DNA from: Rhododendron vialii
Taxonomy: Eukaryota; Streptophyta; Magnoliopsida; Ericales; Ericaceae
Direction of reading: 5' to 3'
NCBI RefSeq assembly: GCF_030253575.1
Contig: NC_080562.1
Span: 43,129,852-43,193,851 of the forward strand
DNA: 64,000 bases
A program made the translations under genes and the position numbers. Below, piece after piece: positions 46,668-58,400 of the stretch (the first letter of the stretch is position 1; each line of letters opens with the position of its first letter). The notes under the pieces are model-generated. The model did not search any database, was not told the DNA's origin, and worked only from the letters and a program-made list of their open reading frames with translations.

Positions 46668-47700
46668 GCGATTCAACTCTCTTTCCTCATTGTTTATGGT
46701 GGCTTTCACTCTTAAATTTTTTTAACTAGATTATTGCTCGAATAGGTTCTTGGGTGATGTGAGATAGGCTCAGGCGATTGATCAGTGAGTCCCTTTGCTG
46801 ATTTTCTCCTTCAATTTTGTTTGATAGCTTTATGCATGAACTGGCCACTATGGAGTGCATTTCCTGTAAAAATCGTAATTTTGCTTCCTGGGTTTCAAAG
46901 AAAGAATAGTTATCGTTCTTCTTTGCGTTTATCTTCAAATTTTTTATTTTTTTTGGTTTCTGCTTTTCTGTTCTGGGTTGTTCTGTACAATCGTGTCTCT
47001 TACTCTGGTTCTCGTTAGACCTTGAATTGTTCCACTTTGATATTGTATTTTGTACCCATCGAAATAAACTTCCATTGTTCAATTAAAATTGAAGTTTTCT
47101 TTTTTTGAACGAAAAAATTAAAGATTTGGTTGATCCGTCTCGTGTCTCTTGATTATCTGCTTGTTGTATTTCCTACGTACTACTCCTATAAGGTTAATGT
47201 AGTAAGCCTTATCATTTTACCTACTCCGTTAGCTTGTCAATTGACAGACTCGCATACTTTTTTTAGCTGTATGGTTGGAATTTCGTTGACTATGTGAGTT
47301 GTGCTGTATGTATCTCTTTTGTGAAGAGATCCTTTCTCATACTTGATCTTTTCCATTTTACAGCTTTTATCTTTCTTTTCTCACTCCTTAATCTAGCTCC
47401 ATTGTGGCATCTTTCGACTAGTTTTACTGAATTTTAATTGCGTTTAGTTTTAGTACTATACCTTTATATTGCTATAAGAATTTTTTTAGAACTGTAAGGG
47501 CATTGTAGTATAAGCTTTCCTTTTGTTTTTTAAAAGATGGGTAGATGTAGAGCTTTGTTCTTACGTTGTAATGTGGTGTGTTGAACTTGGCAGGGGTTAT
47601 ATCTCAGGTAAGAAGAGAGGAATAAAAGCTTACCTCCTGTAGTTTTTGTACGTTTACGGGGTATGTAAAGCGTCTAAATCTTTATATAACATTCGTAAAG
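46560..47700 (+). promoter_or_regulatory. Promoter and leader region of the NAL1-type gene
   Basis: A long CT run at 46611-46665 probably lies in the transcribed leader. Candidate leader splice acceptors include TTGGCAG at about 47587-47593. The leader may therefore contain an intron before the ATG at 47701. Short upstream ATGs are present, for example at 46666, followed by a short frame. Confidence 0.4.
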
Positions 47701-50700
47701 ATGGAGCAGACAAGGTTGAATATGAGGAGTCGCGGATCTGGTACAACCCCATCAGAGGAATCGGCTTTGGATATCGAACGAAATTGTTGTAGCCACAGTA
47801 ATCTGCCGTCACTAAGTCCACCAACATTGCAACCGTATGCGTCTGGTGCACAACATTCTGAGAGCAATGCTGCTTACTTTTCTTGGCCTACTTCCAGTCG
47901 AATAAATGGTGCTGCTGAAGAGAGGGCGAATTATTTTGCCAACCTACAGAAAGGGGTGCACCCTGAGACTCTTGGCCAGCCAAAAGGGCAGCAAGCAACC
48001 ACCTTGCTCGAGCTCTTGACGATTAGGGCATTTCATAGCAAAATTTTGAGATGTTACAGTCTTGGCACAGCTGTTGGGTTTCGTATTCGGCGTGGTGTTC
48101 TGACAGATACTCCTGCTATTCTAGTTTTTGTTTCCCGGAAAGTTCATAAGCAATGGCTCAGCCCCATCCAGTGTCTACCTTCTGCTCTAGAGGTGAGGGA
48201 AGGATTTTTACGGTTACTCTTCTATCCCTATTGATTCCTTTTTTCCCTTTATGTTGTTGGGGATTGTAACCGGTGAGGGAAAATGTACTCACATTGTAAC
48301 CCTTTTTGGTTTTTATTTTCCTCATCCATTGAGTCACCATTGTCTAAGCTTAACAATGGCTCTTTTTCTTGACCTTCTTGTTTGCCAGGGTTGGCAAATG
48401 TTTAACATTTGATTTGCGCTTAAGATGACTTTTACATCTATAGGGACCAGGAGGTGTGTGGTGCGATGTGGATGTGGTGGAATTCTCCTATTTTGGTGCA
48501 CCTGAGCCAGCTCCCAAGGAGCAGTTATATACAGAGATTGTTGACGACCTCCGTGGGAGTGACCCATGCGTTGGTTCAGGGTCTCAGGTATTCCCAAGTA
48601 CTTGTAGTTTTCTGTTCTCATACCTCTTAAGCGGTCGCTCTGTCCCCATTAATTTATTAGTATTTCTTGCACATTTCTCATTTTATTGTGGTTATAGTTT
48701 CTTGGTGTGAAGTTCTTCCATTACTACATCGAGAATAACAAAGAGCTCATAAAATCCTTGTACAGTGTATGAGTTTAGCGTACCTAGCCTGGCTGGGATC
48801 CCCTACACGCATATGCTGGGATTTCTAATGGCCTAGTTTCAGCTAGGTATTTTGGAACCAAGGGAAGTTGCCATGCTGTTGTCAAGGGTTCCCTGGTCCA
48901 CTGATTACTGAGTTGCTTGTACTTAGATCTGCATGTGATCCATTTCTTGTTGCAGATAACTTCTGTCTAGTATTTATTTTTGAGGAAAAGCATATGAAAC
49001 CTAATCTCATGGAAATTAATCTCAACAAAAGTATTAAGTGGTGATGAATAAAGTGGATAAATGCCTCTGGGGTGGTGCATGCTGCAGGAGACTGATAGAT
49101 AAAATGATTTTGAACTGAAAAACTGCAAATCTTCATTGATTAAGATGATAAGTTCCTTGGTGCTTTCACTTGAACAGATTGGGCTTGCGTAACTTGTTCG
49201 AAATACTGGCTTGTTGGAAATCATAGGGTATTGGAAGCCTGCCTTTGTTAAGATAGATAAGTACTTTTTGAGGGCAGCATCTTGGAACATTCATTATATG
49301 TTTTATGAATAGCCAAAATTTCCATCTTCCTTTGTTGTTTGTATTTGTTTCTTCCTTGAGATGATTCTTCAAGTGAGATTATTTACGCGTCCCATATGTA
49401 ATATATTTAGATACATAAGACCATATTTCAATCATTCTATTTAGGTTGCAAGTCAGGAGACCTATGGGACTTTGGGTGCTATAGTGAGGAGCCAGACAGG
49501 CAATCGACAAGTTGGTTTCCTCACAAACCGACATGTTGCAGTTAACTTGGATTACCCTAATCAGAAAATGTTTCATCCATTGCCGCCAACACTTGGACCT
49601 GGTATATACCTTGGCGCAGTGGAGAGAGCCACTTCATTCATCACAGATGAGCTTTGGTATGGGATCTTTGCAGGCATCAATCCAGGTAAAGTTTTTCAGA
49701 TAACTGGTCTGATACCAGTACTTCATATTTCTGGGGGACTAGTGTCAGCTTTTATTTTGTGCTTTGTGCTCTTGAAGCCTATATTTTCTATGTGTCGGAC
49801 TTGGTTTTTGAATGCTTTTTTCATCGTTGCCTTTCTTAACCTTGTTGAAGGAAAAATCTTCCTGAAACAAGTTTAAGGGTGGTTGTAATTTTTTTGCAGT
49901 AGGGAAACTACTAATAGTTCTAACTTCTAAGTGGTTACATGACTCCAACTGGAGGGTTCTATCCCAGTGCGTGCACTTAAATATCCAAGCGCCAAAACCA
50001 TCTGGTGTAGCCCAGTTGTTTTAACTACAATGTTGCACTCTGGGTCAAACTAGTCCCACCTAAAGATTTACTCTTTTGATAACTGAACCAACTAGACAGA
50101 AAGATGCTCATTGGGACTCTATGTCCTACTCATTATCTGGGCTAGATGCATTTTAACTTGATCATTTCCTCCATACCTATCTTCTACTGCTTAACATCTG
50201 CACTGAAGATTTTTGATGATCTAGGCCAGTTTGACCTTTCACTGCATATACATTATCCTGATTATATTGCAATTTTGTCACTCACAGAGACATTTGTGAG
50301 AGCAGATGGGGCGTTCATCCCTTTTGCTGATGATTTTGACATGTCCACTGTAACAACATCAGTGAAAGGTGTAGGAGAGATAGGAGATGTAAGAATCGTA
50401 GACTTGCAGTCTCCAATCAATAGTCTTGTTGGAAAGCAAGTGATGAAGGTTGGAAGAAGTTCTGGGCTGACAAATGGAACTGTTTTGGCTTATGCCCTCG
50501 AGTACAATGACGAGAAAGGGATATGTTTTCTAACTGATTTTCTGGTTGTGGGTGAGAACCAACAAACGTTTGATCTTGAAGGAGACAGTGGAAGCCTAAT
50601 CATACTAAAGGGTGGGAATGGTGAGAAGCCTAGGCCAATTGGGATCATATGGGGTGGAACTGCTAATAGGGGTCGGCTTAAGTTGAAAGTTGGTCAACCT

Positions 50701-52718
50701 CCGGAAAATTGGACAAGTGGGGTCGATCTTGGGCGCCTACTCAACCTCCTTGAACTTGATCTTATCATAAGTAATGAAGCACTAAAAGGTATCTCATTTC
50801 CCCTAAAGGTTTGGTTCCTTTATGCTCTGATATTTGCTACGATACGTCATCAATGATTCCTTGCCTTTGTATGTTCACTTCTCAGTTCTATTTGCGCCGT
50901 TACAGTAGTAATTCAAGGGGACTAGTGTTGCACATTCTTTTCCTTTTTTGTCCATGCTCATACTTGTGTTTTCCTTGAATAGTGTATCTAGTCTATTTCT
51001 TCTTGTCCATGTTGGTCATATCATTTGACTAGTGATAACAATGTACTCTTGACTCCGCTCATTCAACGGCTGGGTTTTGAGCTCTAATAAACATGTACAT
51101 GGACATACAAAGCAACATGGATGGATGCCAACCCACTGATTTCCAAAGAAATGCAGGACATGACATGCCGAGGACACATTAGACATGTTTATTTATGATT
51201 TAATGTATATCTCGATGTTACATTTGTGATTATGTGGGGGTGTGTTCCGGTTCTGCCTCTAAATCTTCTAGATGGGACGGGTCTGATCTGAGCTCTCTCT
51301 CTCTGAGACCTTCTTAATCTTGCAAATCCAACCATCTGCTAGTGCTGAACCGTCTGTACGCAGCTGGAAGGCACTCCAAAGCCAAGAGAGAAAGGGTACA
51401 GAGCTTCTTTAGCAAGATAATAACAATGCAGTTTTCTGGGGTTTATTCTATACCTTATATAGGGAGACCGTACTTAGGCTCCAAGTAAGCTCGTTCTAAG
51501 CTGGGACCTTTCATGACATCACCAATAACCATTTTTGGGAATAACTTCATGCATGATGGCTGCCAAATGACATGTAGGCAGATGCCACATGGACAAGCCA
51601 TTCCACTTGGTGCCAGCGTGGCTACACCCTGTCACCAATGTTACCGAACCAGGTCATTTCCCAACACCTTGCCCCACTTGTTGTTTAACGGGCCGAACTG
51701 GACATCAAGCAGGCCAGGGGCCTTTCTTGTTGGGCTCTTGGGCTTAACCTGATGAGCCTGGGCCACGTGGCGCCCGACATTTGGCCATCTACTGATTGTT
51801 TTATACACTGATAAGGAAAAATGCAAATAAAACTAGGTTAAACTAACTAGGATATATATTCCGCAATCTAAAAGAATCCATATTTTGTTTTATTGTTGGT
51901 TCGGAAAATAGTTTTTCCAAATTTAGCGTACTTCATGTAGGACCAAGTGATGGAAATGTGCATTCCTAAGTTTCCAATGTGTGTGTGGTTCTAGAAAAGC
52001 ACCATTAAGGACACGCTTGAACAGGTGTTGGACATGTTGTGCAAGAGTATTTGACGATTGTCAGTGTCAAACTGTCCTTGCTTCTTAGATTTTGAGGAAC
52101 TCTCTTCATTTTAGTTGGTTTAGTTAGCTGTCTACTTACTAGTTTATCATATCTTAGAATATATAACCCAGTTATGAAGGGGGAGAGAACATGCTTTGTA
52201 GACCTGGAGGAACTATAGCAGTGAAATGATAACTAATGTTTGTTTCCTTTGCTTTGTGTAACTTTAATCTCTCCTGCTGATAATTTGTATAATTCGTGTT
52301 ATTTACAGTGGCAGTGCAAGAACAGAGAGCTGCTTCGGCAACTGCAGTTGGCTCGACAGTTGGTGATTCTTCGCCTCCCGATATAATGCTCCCAAAGGAC
52401 ATAGTTGAGCCTCTTGGTCTTCACATTCCTCATATCCCGTTGGAAGATGGAGCTGGTGTCCTGGATATCAACTCATCGCCGGTCGAAACTGAGTTTGAAT
52501 CAGAAGATAAGGTCAAGGCGGGTCCTAGTGTTGAACATCAGTTTATCCCCAGCTTCAATGGAAGGTCTCCACTTCACCAGAACAATAAACTGGATAGGAT
52601 GGCATCTGAGAATCTCTCTGCACTCAGAGCTGACCCTGATGAGGATCTCTATGTTTCTCTGCAGTTGGGTGACAATGAACCCAAGAGAAGGCGGTCCGAA
52701 CCCTCGACAAGTACATGA
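47701..52718 (+). CDS. NARROW LEAF 1 (NAL1)-type trypsin-like serine protease
   Basis: Coding exons: 47701-48192, 48444-48587, 49445-49685, 50288-50788, 52309-52718. Phases agree and give about 595 aa; rice NAL1 is about 582. A Ser/Pro-rich N-terminus (1-95) precedes a trypsin-like fold. The likely triad is His242 in LTNRHVAV, Asp299 in VRADGAF, and Ser393 in GDSGS, in the order and spacing of NAL1. The C-terminus has the short Leu-rich SLQLGD, which resembles an EAR motif, then the basic KRRR, a possible nuclear signal. NAL1 controls leaf width, vascular patterning and photosynthesis, and in rice is reported to degrade a TOPLESS-type corepressor. The role of this paralogue is inferred from family only. 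Intron 4 (1.5 kb) contains unclassified repeat-like DNA. Confidence 0.9.
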
Positions 52719-53268
52719 AACTTTAGGTTTTGAACTACAATTTCTAAATCTAAATCAGTTTTTAGTTGTGGTTGGAGCTAGGAGAACTTTTGATTTTGTG
52801 TATGGTGGTTTGGTGTTGTGACTTCCTTTCTGCACTGGGATACGCAAGTCTCTATCCACTTGGATAGGAAAATATTTGGCTTTAACGTCCCAAAAGGATT
52901 GACATTGTACAACTTCATAAACTACGAAGCACGGAACTTCCATGATGGAAGTAGCCTTTACCGTTAGGGAAATATAAGAACCATGTTTATGAAGCTTTAA
53001 CAATTCCAGAGAGAGCATTTTTCATTCATTGTGAAATGCTTATTTTGGATTTTACACTAGGCTAATTCGTCAAGTCAACTCGGTGTGGGCAATGAAGTAT
53101 CTATATTCTATTTGTTTAGTTGTAAGAGGTGTCCGGGCCAATCTATCTGCATCTCACCAATGTCCGGTCTCTCAAAGGCAATAATATGTGATGCCAGCGG
53201 AGGCCATAGTTTTGAGGTGATGGCGCGGTAGATTAGAAAACTAAGAGTATTCTCAGCTTACTATGGTG
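52719..53268. other. 3' flank of the NAL1-type gene
   Basis: The 3' UTR is expected within the first few hundred bases. No further gene is supported. Confidence 0.45.
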
Positions 53269-53595
53269 TTACCGGTGGTAGTAGTAGTAATGTATACAAA
53301 TTACAGTGGTGGTGGTGGAAATCCGGTGGTTAACTTGATTTAGGTGGTGGACTGTGGAGGGGTGGTAATAGTGGTGGTGAATTGATGGTGTTGGTGAAAT
53401 GATGACGGCGGAGGTGGTAGTGGTGAATGTGTTGTCATTGTGGTGGTAAAGTAAAATGATGGCGTAGATAGTGAATTGATGATAGCATTGGTGGTTGTGG
53501 TGAATGATGGTGGTTCTTAGGGTGGAGAGGTGCTGTTGGTGGTTATGTAGTGGTGGTGGTGGTAGAGGAGTGAAAATGTGGTGGTGGGGTTGCAA
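53269..53595. repeat. Degenerate GGT/GTG-rich repeat
   Basis: About 330 bp dominated by GGTGGT, GTGGTGG and GATGGTG words on the plus strand. It looks like a decayed trinucleotide repeat. The open frames through it have low-complexity composition only. Confidence 0.75.
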
Positions 53596-53881
53596 GCGCC
53601 TCAGGCGCAATCCGGGAGTATTGAAAAAAGATTCAACGCACCTCAGGTGCAATTGGATGCGTCCCAGACGCATTAACTTCAAATTCAACGCACCTCATGC
53701 ACAATTGAATGCGCCCTGGAAACATTACCTTCAGATTCAATGTGTCTCGGGCGCAATTGAATGCGCCCCGAGCGCATTACCTTTAGATTCAACACGCCTC
53801 AAGCGCAACTAAATGGGCCCTGGACGCGTTCCACAACAGATTAATGCTCCTTAGGAGCAATTAAGCTGCGCCCCTGGCGCA
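53596..53881. repeat. Minisatellite of paired short palindromes
   Basis: About five 56-bp units, each holding two 13- to 15-bp near-palindromes separated by AATTGAA and by ATTACCTTCAGATTCAA-like spacers. Examples are GCGCCTCAGGCGC (53596-53608), GCACCTCAGGTGC (53638-53650), TGCGTCCCAGACGCA (53658-53672), TGCTCCTTAGGAGCA (53845-53859) and TGCGCCCCTGGCGCA (53867-53881). In the well-kept units, changes on one arm are matched on the other. The block is GC-rich in AT-rich surroundings. No gene is involved. Confidence 0.85.
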
Positions 53882-54369
53882 TTTAGTCAAGTTTCAATTT
53901 TCTTGTGTGTTTGTTTTTTATCGAGACTTCTAAATAACTTCAAACTTCGTGCAATCGGCTTGAGAACCTACTATTATGATCAACTTGAAATATTACCAAC
54001 AACATATAGATATGGAGAGACACGTAACCACTCCTCCTCCTCATTCACTGCCAACCTCCACCAGTACTACAACCCCCCTACCAAGATTTAAACCTACAAT
54101 TATAGTTTTTTTTTTCACCATTACATACCATTCCTTCACCACTACTTTTCAATAGTTGTTAGTTTCGTCTACGGATTGAGTTCTTTAAAAAAAATGTTAC
54201 TTCACAATGATATCCGTGTCAACAGTGCTCCTACACTACATGATATTTTTTACGGGGCAACTCGTGGTGGCTTGTCAGATCTGTAGTTTTTCGAAGTTCA
54301 CTGGTGCGTTCATATTTGGTTGGAGTCCATCTGATCGTCTGCGATTGGACTCCATTTGATCGTCTGGGT

Positions 54370-54662
54370 ATTTGTTGTCTTTTATCTTTGACTAACACTT
54401 TATCTTTTTTGAAACTGCTCATTCTAGGTATGAATATACAGCAAATTGTGAGTACCGTTGTTTGTGTGTTGTCTTTTATCTTTGACTAACACTTTTATCT
54501 TTTTTGAAACTGCTCATTCTAGGTATGAATGAATATACAGCAAATTGCGAGTACCGTTGTTTGCGTGTTGTCTTTTATCTTTGACTAACACTTTTATCTT
54601 TTATGAAACTGCTCATTCTAGGTATGAATATACACCAAATTGTGAGTACCGTTGTTTGCGTC
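54370..54662 (+). repeat. Three-unit tandem repeat, 94-99 bp
   Basis: GTCTTTTATCTTTGACTAAC starts at about 54377, 54471 and 54570, followed each time by GAAACTGCTCATTCTAGGTA and GAGTACCGTTGTTTG. The middle unit has an extra TGAA. Units are nearly identical. Confidence 0.92.
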
Positions 54663-54974
54663 AGGCTCAACGTCTAGGTCAGGGTGAAGATGATTAGTTT
54701 AGCTTTGTCCAATATTTTTGTAAAGACCCCCTGTTATGGAGCTATTATTTATGTAATCTTCTCTATTTTGTAAAAAAAAAAAAACACTACCTCAACTACC
54801 ACCACACCATGTCGTGAATATTTTAAATTTAGAAATTCAAGAATTTTCATATTCTCATACTTACTTTCCCCTTTCTACCACTTGACAGCTAAGTCTAACC
54901 CTTTGGTGAGATTTATTGAACATGGCCCAAATTCATTGATTAGACAAGAAAATAATCTATCTTATATCGAATTC

Positions 54975-55080
54975 GGCTCCGTTTGTTTGGGTATTTTACT
55001 TATTTTTTGGCGTTTGGTTGTGCAAAAAACAAAAAAATATTTTATTAGGTAAAACATTTTACTTTGAAACAAACAGAGCC
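54975..55080. mobile_element. Small hAT-like MITE
   Basis: 106 bp with inverted ends GGCTCCGTTTGTTT and AAACAAACAGAGCC (one mismatch). Flanking bases CGAATT and CGAAATT are similar but not an exact target duplication. The ends resemble hAT-type MITEs. Confidence 0.6.
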
Positions 55081-55455
55081 GAAATTTGATCTATTTGAAT
55101 CGTAAAATTGAACATGCTCATTTGTTTCCAAACCAGTCACGAAAAATTCCGTAATCCATTGAGCTAATATAAATTATTGGAATCTTGTAAGTTTAATTAC
55201 CTCTACTTTTTTTTTTTTTTAATATCTTTGGGATCCGGATTTTGTATTCTAGCCAGTTTGAGCTCACTTTGTCACAGGCCATGGATCTGGCTGGGCCTGA
55301 TCGGTCCACTCAAGCATTATTTGCACGAACAGGCCCATTAAATGCTTTTGATTGGCGTAGTTAATCGATTCTCTCTCTCTCTGAGCTCTCTCGTTCGCTA
55401 GGGTTTTCCAAGGGTTTCGTTTATCACTATAGTGTGTGGTCACTGTGAACCAGCT
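55081..55455 (+). promoter_or_regulatory. Promoter and leader of SR45
   Basis: GGGCCTG and AGGCCCATTAAATG (site II-like) are near 55294-55340. A CT-rich stretch (55368-55391) and GCTAGGGTTTTCC (telo-box core AGGGTTT) at about 55397-55409 precede the ATG at 55456. This is typical of housekeeping plant genes. Confidence 0.5.
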
Positions 55456-58400
55456 ATGGCGAAACCAGGCCGAGGTCGTCCGGCGACTCCGTCGGGGTCC
55501 GGTTCAGGTTCTTCCCGGTCTCCGTCTCGCTCCCGGTCCAGGTCCACTGGCTCCGACTCTCGCTCCAGCTCGCGCTCCCGATCTCATTCGCGTTCCGTGT
55601 CTTCTTCTTCTGTATCTCGCAGCGCCAGTTCTCGTAGCCGAAGCCCCCCTCCCCAGAGAAAAAGGTCCGTCCCTCATGCCAATATCCATATCGCACGTTT
55701 GTACGTTGTATGGTTATCTCTGAGTAGTGATTTGATAATTGATAGTGTCCCAGGCGGGCCGTTGGATACGTATTAGTGCAACTAGAAATTATGTTAAGAT
55801 TTTGGATCATATAGAGGGAAGAGAAGCTCTGTGATTGTAGTTATAACATTTTGGATTTCGTGTATATATAGGTATACATACGTATCCACACATACACACA
55901 ATGTTTTGGGCTATTTTCAGCATGCCTAGTTTTTACTCTGTTTATTTCAGGAATGGCAATTGTTTTTTTTTTTACAAATAGGGTTTCGTGGTTGGTTGCT
56001 TTTTTACAAATAGGGTTTCGTGGTTGGTTGCAACAGCCAAACTGATGGCGGTGAGCGTAAGCAGCGGTGGCGTTGTAGTTTTAGTTCGGAGGCATGGCGG
56101 TGAGCGTAAGCAGCGGTGGCGATGTAGTTTTAGTTCGGAGGCACCTTTAAAGTGGAAAACGGTTTCAGCCAAAATCAAACTCTTATTCAGTGACCTCAGT
56201 TGACCTTGATAAACATGTATCTTGAGTTTCATTTTCGTAGGTTTTGGTGCTCGAAGCAAGGTACAAATTGTTCTTTGTCGATGTCTTGGTAACACTTGTC
56301 CGCGAGACTCCTATCTTTTAGCCCCTCCTAGCATAGTTGAAAGTTGAAACCTGAAAGGATATTATAGAGCTGCTTAGGAAAGCCAGACCCGCTAGCTAAC
56401 ATAGAAGTCGATTCCCAGATAGGTTGGAATGCAAAATTCCGTTACAATAGAACACATAAGTTTTCTTAGGAGCTATTTCCCACCAAAGCCAATGGAGAGC
56501 GAGCTCTAGCCGTCTTTCACATGGGTTTTCGATCCTGTCCTTGAACCTTGTTGGCTTGTTCTTCCACCCCTGGCTTTTGGTGCTCATTGTGCTCTATATG
56601 AATGATGACCTAGTTCACAACTTCGTTCATTTTCTTTTCTTTCTTTTTTTGTACTTCTGAATGTGTTATTTAAGTGCCTATGGGTTTCCGCAGGGGTGGA
56701 GCCCCTCTACCCCCAAATTTTCTATATTTTTAGTGACGTTTGTGTATTTAAACTAGTTATGATGTAGATAGAAAATTGGCCTTTAAAATTGTATATAAAG
56801 TTAAGTTCGCTCCTCAATTCCAATAATGTGACATTTACCTTGAAAATTTCTCTTAATCAAATTTGCTCCTCAATTCCAATAATTGTTTCATAAAATATAA
56901 TCAAATTTGAGTAGTATTTGAGTATGTGGTTACTCTAATTACTAGAAGAAAAGAACATATCAATTTCCTTAACATATTATACATGAAAGTGAAGAATGTG
57001 CGGTAATGAGAGTTCATTAATTAGAGTTTATCTCTATCAATTTGGCACCTCCGGACAATGATTTTCTTGGTTCATGAAGCTACTTGTGTTTTCCCAATGA
57101 ATTGGAATGGCACATCTGATAATTTATTTGATTGGGTATCGATTTAAAAGTAGATTGTCTGGTCGGCATATGCTGAGCCAATAATAACATTGGTTGCCAT
57201 TTAAGTTGCTGGCCTTTGGAAATGTGAATTCTTTGCTGTCCATTTTTTGTGACTAGTGTGTTTATCTTGACCGCATGGTTACGGGAATTTGTATGTTGGT
57301 TGTGGTAGGGTGGGGGTCGTCGTCATGCAGGATAAATGAGGAATATTATGTGCAATGACCGACGAAAACAATGAGCCGTAGCATTCTGATTAGTTATTTG
57401 TGATGCATGCTATTGCTCTCTTCTAGTTGTTGTATCGTCGCTGTGATGAGATGCACACTAGAAGGTTGTGGATTTTGATACCTTATTTGCTTAGTGATAG
57501 TAATCAATGCCGTGCACGTTTCTTTTGCAGAAGCATTACTTTTTACCTGATTTGTCCATTTTTAATGTATTTTTTGTGTTCCCCCCTCACGTTGCCCTTA
57601 ATTTCAGTCTAAATTCTTTATTAAATTTTTCTGCATTTTGATCATGATTGTTGTCTGCAGTCCGGTTGAAGGAGCTAAGCGAGGTCGTTCCCCTCCACCA
57701 CAATCGAAGAAAATTTCTCCTCCCCCAAGGTAAGGTTGTGTCTATAATCAGTTATCATTCATGAGTAAATTCCATGGATTTAAATTTCTATTCCCTTATT
57801 CTAATAACACGTTGATTTTTGGAAAGTGTTGTAAGTTGTAACCTTTTGAAACACACGCTTTTCATCCTAAATAATTCTTTGTGAGAATTGGAATACTCGA
57901 AAAGTATTCTGATATGTAGGAAATTGTATCTAACTAGTCTATTGTATATGTGCTGGCATTCCGAAGCTTGAAGCTGACAGTTAAACAACTCGACTATTTC
58001 GGTATTTCCATTTGTGTATGAGGAGATAATTTATTTGACATCTGATAATCGTCAATGGTTTGGGATTGAAAGCTTGACATATGGGCGCATGTGCAGTAAG
58101 GAAGCCTGGATGCATTTTGTTTTGAGATATGTTATTCACAATTGTAACGGAGTATGCTGTTCAAAAAAAAAAAAAAAATTTCCAGAATTGTAATGGAGTA
58201 AGAGGCTGCCTCCTGTCCTACTTCCCCACAGTTGATTAAATTGATTTTGTGGGTTTATGTTTATGACTCACTGAGTGAATACATTTTGGGTCTCTAGAAA
58301 TAGTACTTCGGGTTTGTTACATTGTGAATGGAATGATTTGCCATTCCGTTATTTCTTGCCATATTCATGCTTTAGTTAACCTCCTGTTTCACTTGTGTTA

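Noticed and set aside
51230-51800. LTR- or MITE-like DNA in intron 4 of the NAL1-type gene, with TATATAGGGAG and GC-rich words
   Set aside because: I could not find ends, direct repeats or a target duplication, so no element is called.
53596-53881. CRISPR-like array
   Set aside because: The repeats are palindromic and regularly spaced, but the spacers are also repeats, the genome is a plant, and there are no associated genes. Called a minisatellite instead.
55432-55455. Upstream in-frame ATG adding eight residues to SR45
   Set aside because: Known SR45 proteins begin MAKP, so the start at 55456 is preferred; the upstream ATG cannot be excluded as an alternative.
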